NCBI RefSeq assembly: GCF_042643265.1
Contig: NZ_JBHRRZ010000013.1
Location: 1 to 64,000, forward strand
Length of the DNA stretch: 64,000 nucleotides
Source of the DNA: Virgibacillus_O sediminis
Lineage (GTDB): Bacteria > Bacillota > Bacilli > Bacillales > Amphibacillaceae
Reading direction: 5' to 3'
The notes under the pieces were generated by a model. It was not told where the DNA came from. It did not search any database and worked only from the letters and a program-made list of their open reading frames with translations. The position numbers were made by a program, and so were the translations under genes. This document shows, in pieces, positions 1-7,746 of this stretch; position 1 is the stretch's first letter; each line of letters opens with the position of its first letter.

Positions 1-2
1 AC

Positions 3-647
3 AATATTATTACGGATGTACATGTCACCCCTGGAAACATCCATGATTCTAAGCCCTACTTAAACCGGTTGGATCGCCAAGTGGAACGGTTCGGCTTTTC
101 TGTGGAAGCTGTTGGTTTAGACGCTGGCTATTTAACCACTCCTATCTGTCATGGACTTGCCCAAAGGAATATTTTCGGCGTGATTGCCCACCGTCGCTAC
201 CAGACAAGGAAAGGATTTCTACCTAAATGGAAATATAAATACGATGAGGAACATGATATGTATGTCTGTCCGCAAGGAAAAGAACTAAGGTATGCCACAA
301 CGGACCGTGATGGATACCGCCATTACAAGTCAGACCCAAAGCAGTGTGAGACCTGTCCTCTTCTTACGCAGTGTACCCAAAACCAAAAGCATCAGAAAAC
401 CGTTACACGCCATGTATGGGAGGGAGATAAAGAGCAGGTTCGTTTGAACCGACTTTCCAGTGAAGGTAAGTGGATTTATCGCATGAGAAAAGAGAAAGTG
501 GAGCGTAGCTTCGCAGATTCAAAAGAACTGCATGGGCTGCGCTATTGTCGCTTGCGCGGAAAAGAGAAAGTCAAGGAACAGGCGCTGATGACGGCTGCCT
601 GTCAAAATATGAAAAAGGTTGCCCTCCACCTAGCTAGGGTGAGCTAG
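3..647 (+). CDS. IS1182-family transposase, C-terminal part (cut by window start)
   Basis: The frame is open from base 3, so the 5' part of the gene lies outside the window. About 215 residues are visible. They begin with a VTPGNIHDS-type segment and continue through DAGYLTTP, the YVCPQGKEL segment and a cysteine cluster (CETCPLLTQC). They end with the KEKVERSFADSKELHGLRYCR block typical of the DDE transposase C-terminus in IS1182 elements. The stop at 645-647 sits in a short imperfect repeat (CTAGCTAGGGTGAGCTAGG). No frameshift is seen in the visible part, so the element could be intact. The terminal inverted repeat was not identified. Confidence 0.88.
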   Translation, partial: NIITDVHVTPGNIHDSKPYLNRLDRQVERFGFSVEAVGLDAGYLTTPICHGLAQRNIFGVIAHRRYQTRKGFLPKWKYKYDEEHDMYVCPQGKELRYATTDRDGYRHYKSDPKQCETCPLLTQCTQNQKHQKTVTRHVWEGDKEQVRLNRLSSEGKWIYRMRKEKVERSFADSKELHGLRYCRLRGKEKVKEQALMTAACQNMKKVALHLARVS

Positions 648-685
648 GTGGAGGAGAGTCTTTTTCGGTTTTAACCTCGGACTAA

Positions 686-801
686 GGAGCAAAGGACCAT
701 GACACTCCTGCGGAAAAACGGGCGATCCGAGACCCCGCAGTGTGGGGTTTTCACGAGGAGGCTCGGGCGTTCGTCCGCGGAAAGGGAATGGTCTGTGCTC
801 C
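686..801. repeat. Structured intergenic repeat, long imperfect inverted repeat
   Basis: The outer arms GGAGCAAAGGACCAT (686-700) and ATGGTCTGTGCTCC (788-801) pair almost completely. Inside lie GC-rich segments (CTGCGG, GAGACCCCGCAG, GGAGGCTCGGG, CCGCGG) that can form further stems. GC content is far above its surroundings. It resembles the high-GC structured repeats scattered through Bacillaceae intergenic regions, but that is from memory and no search was run. No protein is implied. Confidence 0.55.
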
Positions 802-817
802 TGGAGGCAAGAAAAAA

Positions 818-882
818 AGCTTGTAGAAAAACACGGGGTTTCTCTACAAGCTGATTAGAGCCTCTCATTTGAGAGGCTCTAA
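818..882. repeat. Paired hairpins: 35-bp palindrome plus terminator-like stem
   Basis: Bases 818-852 form a near-perfect palindrome with arms AGCTTGTAGA and TCTACAAGCT. They are followed by a second stem with 12-bp arms (TTAGAGCCTCTC, 855-866 and 871-882). The same 35-bp palindrome occurs in reverse complement at 37673-37707. There too it adjoins a second stem that begins with GAGCCT. The arrangement could be a bidirectional terminator or a mobile-element end. Confidence 0.6.
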
Positions 883-1493
883 TGTTTATTGAAATTTAAT
901 GAAGAAACAAACTCCTACATTATTCTGAGGGAAAAGTCAGAAGCATAACAGTATAATCATTAGATGACCATATATCTTATGTTAATATAAGATGAAGCTT
1001 CGTTCTAAACCACCCTAGACAGGTTCTCCATACATGGCATAACTAAACATGTAGCATGGGAAGAAAACCAGGATATTAAATCTATGTACTATATAAAGCA
1101 TATTTAGGTAAATAAGGTACTGTACCAAGCTTCACCTAATAATTCACCCGTGGGTCAAACAATCTACGGGAGAAACTACTTATTATCGTGTAACTCTTTA
1201 AGTTTAAGAATCATGGCAAAGAAAGTTTTTAAAAGTCTTAGCTAGATTAACCTAACCCCGAGCTTTCCCACGGCCTTCATCGACTGCAAAAGCATATTGT
1301 GTCTATTTAGCTACAAGAAACTATGTTTGCCCAACTGCTGGATCAATACGAAAGTTTTGCTTATGATGCTTGTAAAGATTCTCCTTGGGTTATGAGCTTT
1401 TGGTAAGTATCTGTATCATAACGGTGACTCTTAAAAGCGGCTTAGTTAACAGAATCACATCAACACATTTGCGAAATAATAAAAAAAACAATA
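883..1493. other. Intergenic stretch, no gene recognised
   Basis: About 600 bases with frequent stops in all frames and no recognised domain, RNA or transposon end. The stretch just before the sigma-54 activator is A-rich. It may be old decayed sequence left by the adjacent insertion element. Confidence 0.4.
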
Positions 1494-2945
1494 ATGAAAA
1501 AGGTGATGAAAGTGGTAAACAATAAAGGTCTCTATAATTCCTTAGAATATTATAAAGAACTTAGCAAGGATTTAGAAGCTATCTTGAATTCTGTATATGA
1601 TGTCATCTATGTATCAGATTATAAAGGTAAAACATTACGTGTAAGCCAGTCGTGCGAAAGGTTATGGGGAAAATCAGAAGATGAATTAATAGGTAGAGAT
1701 GTGTATGATTTAGAAAAAGAAAATGTATATAGTCCTTCAATCACACGATTAGTCCTCGAAAGAAATGACAAAGTAAGATCAATTCAGTCTACAAAAACAG
1801 GGAGAAAACTCATGGCAATCGGAACTCCCATACGCAATAAAAAGGGGGAAATAGTAAGAATTATCAACGCAGCTCGTGATGTTACTGAGATTACTCAACT
1901 GCAAAAGGAAATTGATGAAATGCAGCAATTAATAGAAGGCTATCGTTCGGAACTTAAAGAATATAAAATGGAGGATTTTAAACATTCGAAAATAATTGCT
2001 AAAAGTCCAGGCATGAAACAAGTCATTAAATTATCTGATAGAATATCAAAAGTAGATTCAACAGTCTTAGTGTATGGAGAGTCAGGGGTAGGAAAGGAAG
2101 TTGTCTCAAATTACATTCATGAGAATAGTTACCGAACTAATAAACCATTTGTTAAGGTTAACTGCGGAGCGATACCTGAAAGTTTATTGGAATCAGAACT
2201 TTTTGGATATGAACCAGGTGCTTTTACCGGTGCTGATAAAAGTGGCAAAATTGGCTTGTTTGAACAAGCAAATGGAGGAACCATACTATTAGATGAAATA
2301 GGAGAAATGAGTCAAGCTATTCAAGTTAAATTTTTGCGAGTGCTTCAAGAGCGAGAAGTAACCAGGATAGGAGGAAAAAAAACAATTCCAATAGACGTAC
2401 GTATTATAGCGACAACAAATAAAAATTTATCACGTGAAGTAGCGGAGGGAAACTTTCGAGAGGATTTATATTATCGATTAAATGTTATTCCCATTTTCAT
2501 ACCACCCTTGAGAGAAAGAAGAGAAGATATTAATGATCTAGTATATCTCTTTTTAGATTTCTATAATAATAAATATACACGAAAAGTAACTATTTCAGAT
2601 ACTGCAATTAATAACTTGATAGAATATAGATTTCCAGGGAATATAAGAGAACTTCAAAACATTATAGAAAGAATTGTAGTTATAAATGATGATAGTATCA
2701 TTGAATCAATTATTGATACAGTGGGGGTGTCATCGGAATTCAAAGAAAAGACTTTAAATAAAAATGATGTCATAATTCAAAATATTCTTCCATATAAAAA
2801 ATGTATGGAAGAGGCTGAAAAACAGCTACTCAAAACTGTATTTAACAAATATAAGAAACTGACAGAAGTAGCAGAGGTATTAAAAATTGATCCATCTACA
2901 GTGAGTCGGAAGTTGAATAAACATTTTCCAAAAGGTCTAGAGTGA
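1494..2945 (+). CDS. PAS-domain sigma-54-dependent transcriptional activator
   Basis: A 483-residue enhancer-binding protein. An N-terminal PAS domain (about residues 25-135) probably senses a small ligand. The AAA+ core carries Walker A GESGVGKE (195-202), the sigma-54 contact loop GAFTGA (242-247) and Walker B GGTILLDEIGE (261-271). A C-terminal TyrR/Fis-like helix-turn-helix lies near 455-477. This order matches RocR/AcoR-type activators of Bacillaceae. ATG 1494 has no good ribosome site. AAGGTGAT at 1500-1507 would suit GTG 1512, so the protein may start six codons later. Downstream, after a terminator, is a perfect -24/-12 promoter for the next operon, which is its likely target. The inducer is unknown. 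Confidence 0.9.
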   Translation: MKKVMKVVNNKGLYNSLEYYKELSKDLEAILNSVYDVIYVSDYKGKTLRVSQSCERLWGKSEDELIGRDVYDLEKENVYSPSITRLVLERNDKVRSIQSTKTGRKLMAIGTPIRNKKGEIVRIINAARDVTEITQLQKEIDEMQQLIEGYRSELKEYKMEDFKHSKIIAKSPGMKQVIKLSDRISKVDSTVLVYGESGVGKEVVSNYIHENSYRTNKPFVKVNCGAIPESLLESELFGYEPGAFTGADKSGKIGLFEQANGGTILLDEIGEMSQAIQVKFLRVLQEREVTRIGGKKTIPIDVRIIATTNKNLSREVAEGNFREDLYYRLNVIPIFIPPLRERREDINDLVYLFLDFYNNKYTRKVTISDTAINNLIEYRFPGNIRELQNIIERIVVINDDSIIESIIDTVGVSSEFKEKTLNKNDVIIQNILPYKKCMEEAEKQLLKTVFNKYKKLTEVAEVLKIDPSTVSRKLNKHFPKGLE

Positions 2946-3013
2946 CCCTTGAAGTTTTGTAGGATCGCAAGCGAATTTTCCAAAATGCAAAAAATTCATA
3001 ATGATAGAAGATG

Positions 3014-3043
3014 AAAAAACGCTTGTTAAAGCGTTTTTATTTT
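3014..3043 (+). terminator. Rho-independent terminator
   Basis: AAAACGCTT, a three-base loop and AAAGCGTTTT, followed by a T-rich tail. It ends the activator gene and lies directly before the sigma-54 promoter, insulating the two units. Confidence 0.75.
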
Positions 3044-3059
3044 TGGTATGAAACTTGCT
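3044..3059 (+). promoter_or_regulatory. Sigma-54 (-24/-12) promoter
   Basis: TGGTATGAAACTTGCT fits the consensus TGGYAYRNNNNTTGCW at every fixed position, with the invariant GG and GC correctly spaced. It lies 42 bases before the acyl hydrolase start and just after a sigma-54 activator gene, which supports a real activator-target pair. Activator-binding repeats upstream were not resolved. Confidence 0.82.
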
Positions 3060-3100
3060 TATTAAAATAGTGTAACTAATAATTTTATGAGGTGATTATG

Positions 3101-4168
3101 ATGGAAGAGTTTAAGTTAATTAAAGTATCTGGATCTGCTAACGACCGTGGTAAGCAATTAGGGAGACTAGCTAAGCAAGAAATTCAGCATAATATTGAAG
3201 CTTATAAAGAAATATTTAAGAAGAATGCAAATATTGATTGGGAGAGTGCAAAAAAGAAAGCAGCAGATTATATACCTTGGATAGAGGCTTATGACAATGA
3301 AATAATGGAGGAAATTAGGGGGATAAGCGAGGGTTCTGGTTTCGATTTATTAGAAATTACAGCGTTAAATGCAAGAAGTGAAATTGTTTTAAATTCAGAT
3401 GGGTGTACAAGTATAGCTTCTATTCCAGAGACGAATGAAGAAAAAGTCACATATTTAGGACAAAATTGGGATTGGCATGGTTTAGTTAAGAAAGGAGTTA
3501 TCTTGCTTGATATTATACAAACGCCTCGTCCACGTATCTTGATGGCTACTGAGGCTGGTATTGTAGGGAAAATTGGAATGAACGAAAAAGGATTAGGAGT
3601 TTGTTTAAACTTACTAGGGACAAGTCAGCATGTTAAAGAAGGAGTGCCTATTCATGTTATTTTACGAGGAATATTAAATTCAAATAATATTAATCAAGCC
3701 ATTGGTCAAATTGGAAGATTACAAAGAGGTGTTGCAGCCAATTACTTAATCGCGCATGCAGAAGGAGAAGTATTAAATGTTGAAAGTACACCTACAGACT
3801 ACGATGTTTTATATCCTCAAGATGGATACATTGCGCATGCTAATCATTTTATAGGTCCGAGAAAAGTGAATATAAATGATACTGCTAGAATTTTATACCC
3901 TGACACGCACTTAAGACAGGGAGTTGCAAATAAATTATTAAACAAAGCAGAGCAAATAAACGATAAAAATTTAAAAAGCATTTTTTCAAATCATATTGGG
4001 TACCCAGATAGTATTTGTAGACATGGTGAAGACTACCCTACTGACCTTGGACGACCGCAAGCAAGTGACACAGCGTTCTCTATAATTATGAATTTAACAA
4101 TGAGAAGGTTTGATATTACAGTAGGTACTCCTTGTGAACACCCTTATAAAACATACACATTCGAGTGA
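3101..4168 (+). CDS. Peptidase C45 / acyl-CoA:6-APA acyltransferase-like hydrolase
   Basis: About 355 residues of the C45 family of N-terminal-nucleophile enzymes, which make or cleave amide bonds of acylated amino compounds. The nucleophile would be the cysteine of SDGCTSIA (about residue 102), exposed by self-cleavage. Further family blocks are GQNWDWH, IGMNEKGLGVCLN and, near the C-terminus, GRPQASDTAFSIIMN. GAGGTG at 3089-3094 best serves ATG 3101; ATG 3098 and GTG 3092 are close alternatives. It is first in a sigma-54 operon with a sodium symporter, so it may hydrolyse an imported N-acyl or amide compound. The substrate cannot be named. Confidence 0.8.
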   Translation: MEEFKLIKVSGSANDRGKQLGRLAKQEIQHNIEAYKEIFKKNANIDWESAKKKAADYIPWIEAYDNEIMEEIRGISEGSGFDLLEITALNARSEIVLNSDGCTSIASIPETNEEKVTYLGQNWDWHGLVKKGVILLDIIQTPRPRILMATEAGIVGKIGMNEKGLGVCLNLLGTSQHVKEGVPIHVILRGILNSNNINQAIGQIGRLQRGVAANYLIAHAEGEVLNVESTPTDYDVLYPQDGYIAHANHFIGPRKVNINDTARILYPDTHLRQGVANKLLNKAEQINDKNLKSIFSNHIGYPDSICRHGEDYPTDLGRPQASDTAFSIIMNLTMRRFDITVGTPCEHPYKTYTFE

Positions 4169-4326
4169 TCTTCAATTAATATTTAAAAAATAAGTTATCT
4201 AATCTGAAGCAGGCTGGAAGTCTAATGGAGTGAAAGTACCTTGGTATCAATTGGCCGGTTGAAATGACTAGTATGCCAAATCACCTGCTAAGCAGGTCAG
4301 CGTTTACGTTAAGGAGGTTGAATGTA

Positions 4327-4518
4327 ATGATTAAAAACATCGTCTGGATAATAATAATCTTGCTTCTTTTTATAGGTACATCTGGCCCAGTTATTTTGAT
4401 TTTTGATAATCCAATGAGCATCTATATTTGGTACGTTATCATGGGAGCGCTTTCCATCATTTGGTTTATTTATGGAGTTAACCATGTACCTTTTTTAGCT
4501 GGGAAAAAGAAAAAATAA
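4327..4518 (+). CDS. Small membrane protein, probable symporter accessory subunit
   Basis: A 63-residue protein with two hydrophobic segments (about residues 5-25 and 33-52) and a basic tail GKKKK. The start is set by AAGGAGGT at 4311-4318, eight bases before ATG 4327. It lies 30 bases upstream of a sodium:solute symporter. Small two-helix partners of this kind occur next to several SSS-family carriers and may aid folding or gating. The partner role is inferred from position. Three other symporters in the window also have a micro-protein beside them. Confidence 0.7.
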   Translation: MIKNIVWIIIILLLFIGTSGPVILIFDNPMSIYIWYVIMGALSIIWFIYGVNHVPFLAGKKKK

Positions 4519-4548
4519 ATTAAATATATAAAAACAGGAGGGGTAAGA

Positions 4549-6018
4549 ATGAGTGGAGCAACTGCCTTCATGATTATTGCATTTGTATACTGGTTATTTT
4601 TAATAGGAGTCGGAATTTATGGGTTTAAAACAACTAAAAAATCAGAGGATTTTTTTATTGCCGGTGGCGGTTTAGGTTTTTTTGTATTATCTTTATCGCT
4701 ATTAGCAACATATAACAGTTCTATTGCTTTAATGGGGCATACTGGAAACGTCTATGGGTCCGGTTTGTCGTATTTAACTTACTTAGGTGGAGCTCCGATA
4801 GCCATAAGTGTTTTAATTCCAATATTCTATAAACGAGTTTGGCTAATAAATCGTGGAAACAAATATCTTACACCTGCCGAAATGCTTGGAAGTTATTATA
4901 AGAGTGATTCGATAAGAGGAATGATTGCATTGATTGCATTAATGATGGGGGTACCGTACGTAGCGTTACAATTAATTGCAGCAGGTACCGCGTTTAATAT
5001 TTTAAGTCAAGGAATCATTTCTGTATCAGCTGGAATGTATGTAATGGGTGGAATAATTGTTGTTTATGTAGTTTTAGGAGGCCTAAAATCTGCAGCAATT
5101 ACAAATGCTATACAAGGATCCTTGATGACACTAGCCTTATTTCTTGGTGCGGTTTATGGGTTAATTTTAGTAGGCGGTCCAATGGGATTATTTAATGAGC
5201 TTGGATCTTTATCTAAAGATATGGTTATGGAAGGTAGAGTAATTCCAACCTCATGGCAAACCAACGCAACTTTGTTGTTAAGCATTGCAGTAGGGACAGT
5301 TATTGGTCCCCTTTCATTAACTTGGGCTCTATCGGCTAAATCAGAAAGAATTATTCATTTTTCCGGAATATTTAGTATCGTTGCTCAAGTTGTAATGTAT
5401 ATACTTTTGATTCCAACGATTGGTTTTACAGCAATGGTATTGCATCCGAGTATAAGCGTTACCGATGAAGTGTTACCTACTCTAATTAGTACGGGACCAA
5501 GTTTATTATACGCTCTCGTTGGATTGGGTATCTTCGCGGCGATAAATTCAACCGCCGATGCTTATTTACATGCCAGCGGGGCTATGACAGGGCACGACTT
5601 GTATAGGGTAATAACAAAGAGTACTGTTATCAGTCCATGGGTTGGAAGAATTGCCCAGTTGTTTGTTGTTTTTATTGGGTTAATATTTATTGCAGGCTCA
5701 TCTGAATCAATTGTCTTTTTAGGTGCCTTAGCTGGTGGGTTAGGTATGCAAACTATACCAGCATTAATTGGGGCTCTATTTATTCCCAAATATAATAAAC
5801 AAGGTGCATTATGGGGAATGATAGTAGGTGTTATTGTAACAATCATTACTGAATTTATTGTAAAACATCCTTTAGGGGTTCATTCAGGACTTTGGGGAGT
5901 ACTATTTAACTTTTTAGTTATTTCAGTACTGAGTATTGTAATAAAAACACCAAACTACAGCAGAAATTATGACCACTTTCACGGTACATTAAAGGAATAC
6001 TATAAAAAGAGCGCGTAA
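4549..6018 (+). CDS. Sodium:solute symporter (SSS family)
   Basis: 489 residues with about 13 hydrophobic helices. Family hallmarks are the N-terminal GFKTTKKSEDFFIAGGGLG block, the LLATYNSSIALMGHTG helix and the NSTADAYLHASGAMTGHDLY block near residue 335. It should import a small organic solute with sodium across the cell membrane. AGGAGGGG precedes the ATG. It is third in the operon with the acyl hydrolase and small partner, so the solute is probably that enzyme's substrate or product. The exact substrate is not predictable. Confidence 0.88.
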   Translation: MSGATAFMIIAFVYWLFLIGVGIYGFKTTKKSEDFFIAGGGLGFFVLSLSLLATYNSSIALMGHTGNVYGSGLSYLTYLGGAPIAISVLIPIFYKRVWLINRGNKYLTPAEMLGSYYKSDSIRGMIALIALMMGVPYVALQLIAAGTAFNILSQGIISVSAGMYVMGGIIVVYVVLGGLKSAAITNAIQGSLMTLALFLGAVYGLILVGGPMGLFNELGSLSKDMVMEGRVIPTSWQTNATLLLSIAVGTVIGPLSLTWALSAKSERIIHFSGIFSIVAQVVMYILLIPTIGFTAMVLHPSISVTDEVLPTLISTGPSLLYALVGLGIFAAINSTADAYLHASGAMTGHDLYRVITKSTVISPWVGRIAQLFVVFIGLIFIAGSSESIVFLGALAGGLGMQTIPALIGALFIPKYNKQGALWGMIVGVIVTIITEFIVKHPLGVHSGLWGVLFNFLVISVLSIVIKTPNYSRNYDHFHGTLKEYYKKSA

Positions 6019-6127
6019 TTAAGGCTAAGATAATCTTATCAGTTACAGAAAAATTACGTCACCGCTGAAAAAATGGGGTGCCCTCTGGATTAACATCCAC
6101 TACAGAAATGAATAAGGTAGTCTCACG

Positions 6128-6180
6128 GCCTATGGCTTGTTAATGAATAGGGCTAGCAAGTCATAGGCTGTTGTTTTTTG
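6128..6180 (+). terminator. Rho-independent terminator
   Basis: Long stem GCCTATGGCTTGTT against AGCAAGTCATAGGC with one G-U pair, followed by TGTTGTTTTTTG. It closes the sigma-54-controlled operon. Confidence 0.75.
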
Positions 6181-6692
6181 ATGGAGGAAACCCCAATTCT
6201 TAAAACAGCGGGAATATCGCTGAACAATGTTTTCCGTTTCAACTTTAGTTTAAATAATGCGTACTTTATTACCCAATATGTAACTTTTTACAACTTTTGT
6301 TTTATGCGTTTTGTGAGGAGGTCATACCCTTATAAACCGATAGAATCAAGACGTAGCAATTGTTCCAGGCACTTCCATGATTGGCGACAGCATCTTTGCT
6401 ACCATTCCCCCGAGTCTCATTCCTTCTTTGTTCTCTCCATTATAATTGTTTCCTCATGATTCTAGTAAAGGGTCTGCAAAAAGAGACGAGAGAATGTAAG
6501 AAATCCAAGTTGGCTAACTAGGTGTGAAAAAACAGAAAACGCTTTTCAACTCCTAGTAAGTTATTGGTTTTCCTAACATTCTCTAATTCTTTTTTGATGC
6601 TACGCATTCGCCTGCTGTTCTCCCTTGACTTCCATTTTTCAGAAAAATACCTTTGCTGTCTAACAAAGAAAGGATATCTTCTCTACTGGGCA
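6181..6692. other. Decayed intergenic sequence, no gene recognised
   Basis: No intact gene. One short open stretch near 6351-6435 on the plus strand encodes a hydrophobic peptide (VPGTSMIGDSIFATIP) that looks like a scrap of a membrane transporter, but its family was not identified. The sequence runs into a radC remnant and an intron remnant, so the zone appears to be an insertion and deletion hot spot. Confidence 0.35.
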
Positions 6693-6941
6693 TCACGTCT
6701 CACTTGGATGAACCACACTCACATTTAACGATCCAACATACGCTCGGTGAACAGCTACCACTTTATTTTTCATATTCAGGCATATTACAAATAGTATCTC
6801 TCTATCATCATCTCCGATAAATGATCTGGCAATCATTGCGTCATTTTCCGGCATCCGTACCGTATTCTCCTTCACTTGCATCTCCGTTTTCACCTGTTTG
6901 ATTCGCTGGATTTCATAGATATTTTCCATTTCGGAAAACAA
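6693..6941 (-). pseudogene. RadC-like (JAB domain) protein, N-terminal remnant
   Basis: On the minus strand the peptide contains NIYEIQRIKQ, IARSFIGDDDRE, FVICLNMKNKVVAVHRAYVGSLN and VHPSE. These are the N-terminal half of the RadC/YsnA family found on plasmids and integrative elements. It ends just before the metal-binding block (normally a CHNHPSG-type motif), so the catalytic half is missing and it cannot work. The likely native start is the ATG at 6929. It suggests that a plasmid or conjugative element was once here. Confidence 0.7.
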
Positions 6942-6957
6942 CTAGAGCAAGGAGACA

Positions 6958-6983
6958 AATAAGAGGGAGCGATACCTCTTATT
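6958..6983 (+). terminator. Terminator hairpin used as group II intron target
   Basis: AATAAGAGG and CCTCTTATT form a perfect 9-bp stem with an 8-base loop and a T run. It lies directly 5' of the intron boundary GTGTG at 6991. Group IIC introns characteristically insert just after such hairpins. Confidence 0.6.
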
Positions 6984-6990
6984 TTTAGTG

Positions 6991-7538
6991 GTGTGCCCGG
7001 CATGTGCGCACACTTTAGGGTTCGAGTCCCGAGCGGTGAAGGTCATTGTAACCGTTAGCTGAAGGCAAATCTCCGACCCGAGGAACACGAATCTCATAGA
7101 AGGCTGTCATTGAAAGGATGGAGTATGAAATACCGTATCTTACAGCTGAACCAATACCTTACCGGATGGTGCGGGTATTTCGCTAGCGGATACGAAGAGC
7201 ATCTTTTCTAAACTGGATGCCTGGATTCGTCGCCGACTGAGAATGTGTCTTTGGAAGGAATGGAAACTTCCGAAGACTCGTAAGAGGAAGCTGATTGGTT
7301 TAGGTGTTCCTAAGTGGAAAGCCCATGAATGGGCGAATACCAGAAAAGGATACTGGCGAGTTGCGGAGAGTCCTGTACTAAGTAAAACCCTAAACAACTC
7401 TTACTGGAGTCGTTTAGGGCTTCGCAGTTTGTATGAAAGATATATTTTCTTACGTCAAGCTTAAAGAAACCGCCGTATACGGATCCGTACGGACGGTGGT
7501 GTGAGAGGACGGAGGTTAGTCACCTCCTCCTACTCGAT
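6991..7538 (+). mobile_element. Group II intron (class C-like), internally deleted
   Basis: The 5' end GTGTGCCCGGCATG matches the GUGYG intron start. It is followed by the domain I segment AGGGTTCGAGTCCCGAGCGG and GTTAGCTGAAGGC. The 3' end has a domain V-like hairpin (ACCGCCGTATACGG to CCGTACGGACGGT, about 7469-7500). Domain VI follows (GGAGGTTAGTCACCTCC), and the element ends in CTACTCGAT at 7538. A full intron is about 1.8-2.5 kb; this one is about 550 bases. Most of domain I to IV and the reverse transcriptase gene are missing, so it is not mobile by itself. Confidence 0.82.
7134..7464 (+). pseudogene. Group II intron reverse transcriptase/maturase, C-terminal remnant
   Basis: Translation from 7134 gives RILQLNQYLTGWCGYFA. 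After a one-base frameshift near 7185 it continues as ADTKSIFSKLDAWIRRRLRM, then LYERYIFLRQA at the C-terminus. These are the maturase (X) domain and tail of intron-encoded proteins. The reverse transcriptase domain is absent, and the frameshift breaks what remains. It sits inside the shortened intron at the normal place, just before domain V. Confidence 0.8.
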
Positions 7539-7746
7539 TGCATTTTTTCTAACTTGCGTATGAACATATGAGTTTATTGTCTTTTCAGTTCTATTTTCTG
7601 AGTGACTAAAGTTCAAATTTTTGAGAATTATTATATTTTTTGTTTTTTTAGCTCCGACTTAACTACTGGATTTGAGTTATGACTGGTGTTTTTCATTTTT
7701 ACTCGTGACATAGTTCCTTTCTCTTCTGGCGTTAGCCCACAACTCG

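Noticed and set aside
671..868. Minus-strand open frame of 65 codons over the GC-rich repeat
   Set aside because: It lies on a self-complementary repeat and hairpins, has no ribosome site, and its residue pattern (many R, S, F, L) is what structured repeats give.
6178..6459. Plus-strand frame of 93 codons after the symporter terminator
   Set aside because: It begins within the terminator T run, has low-complexity aromatic content and no family resemblance.
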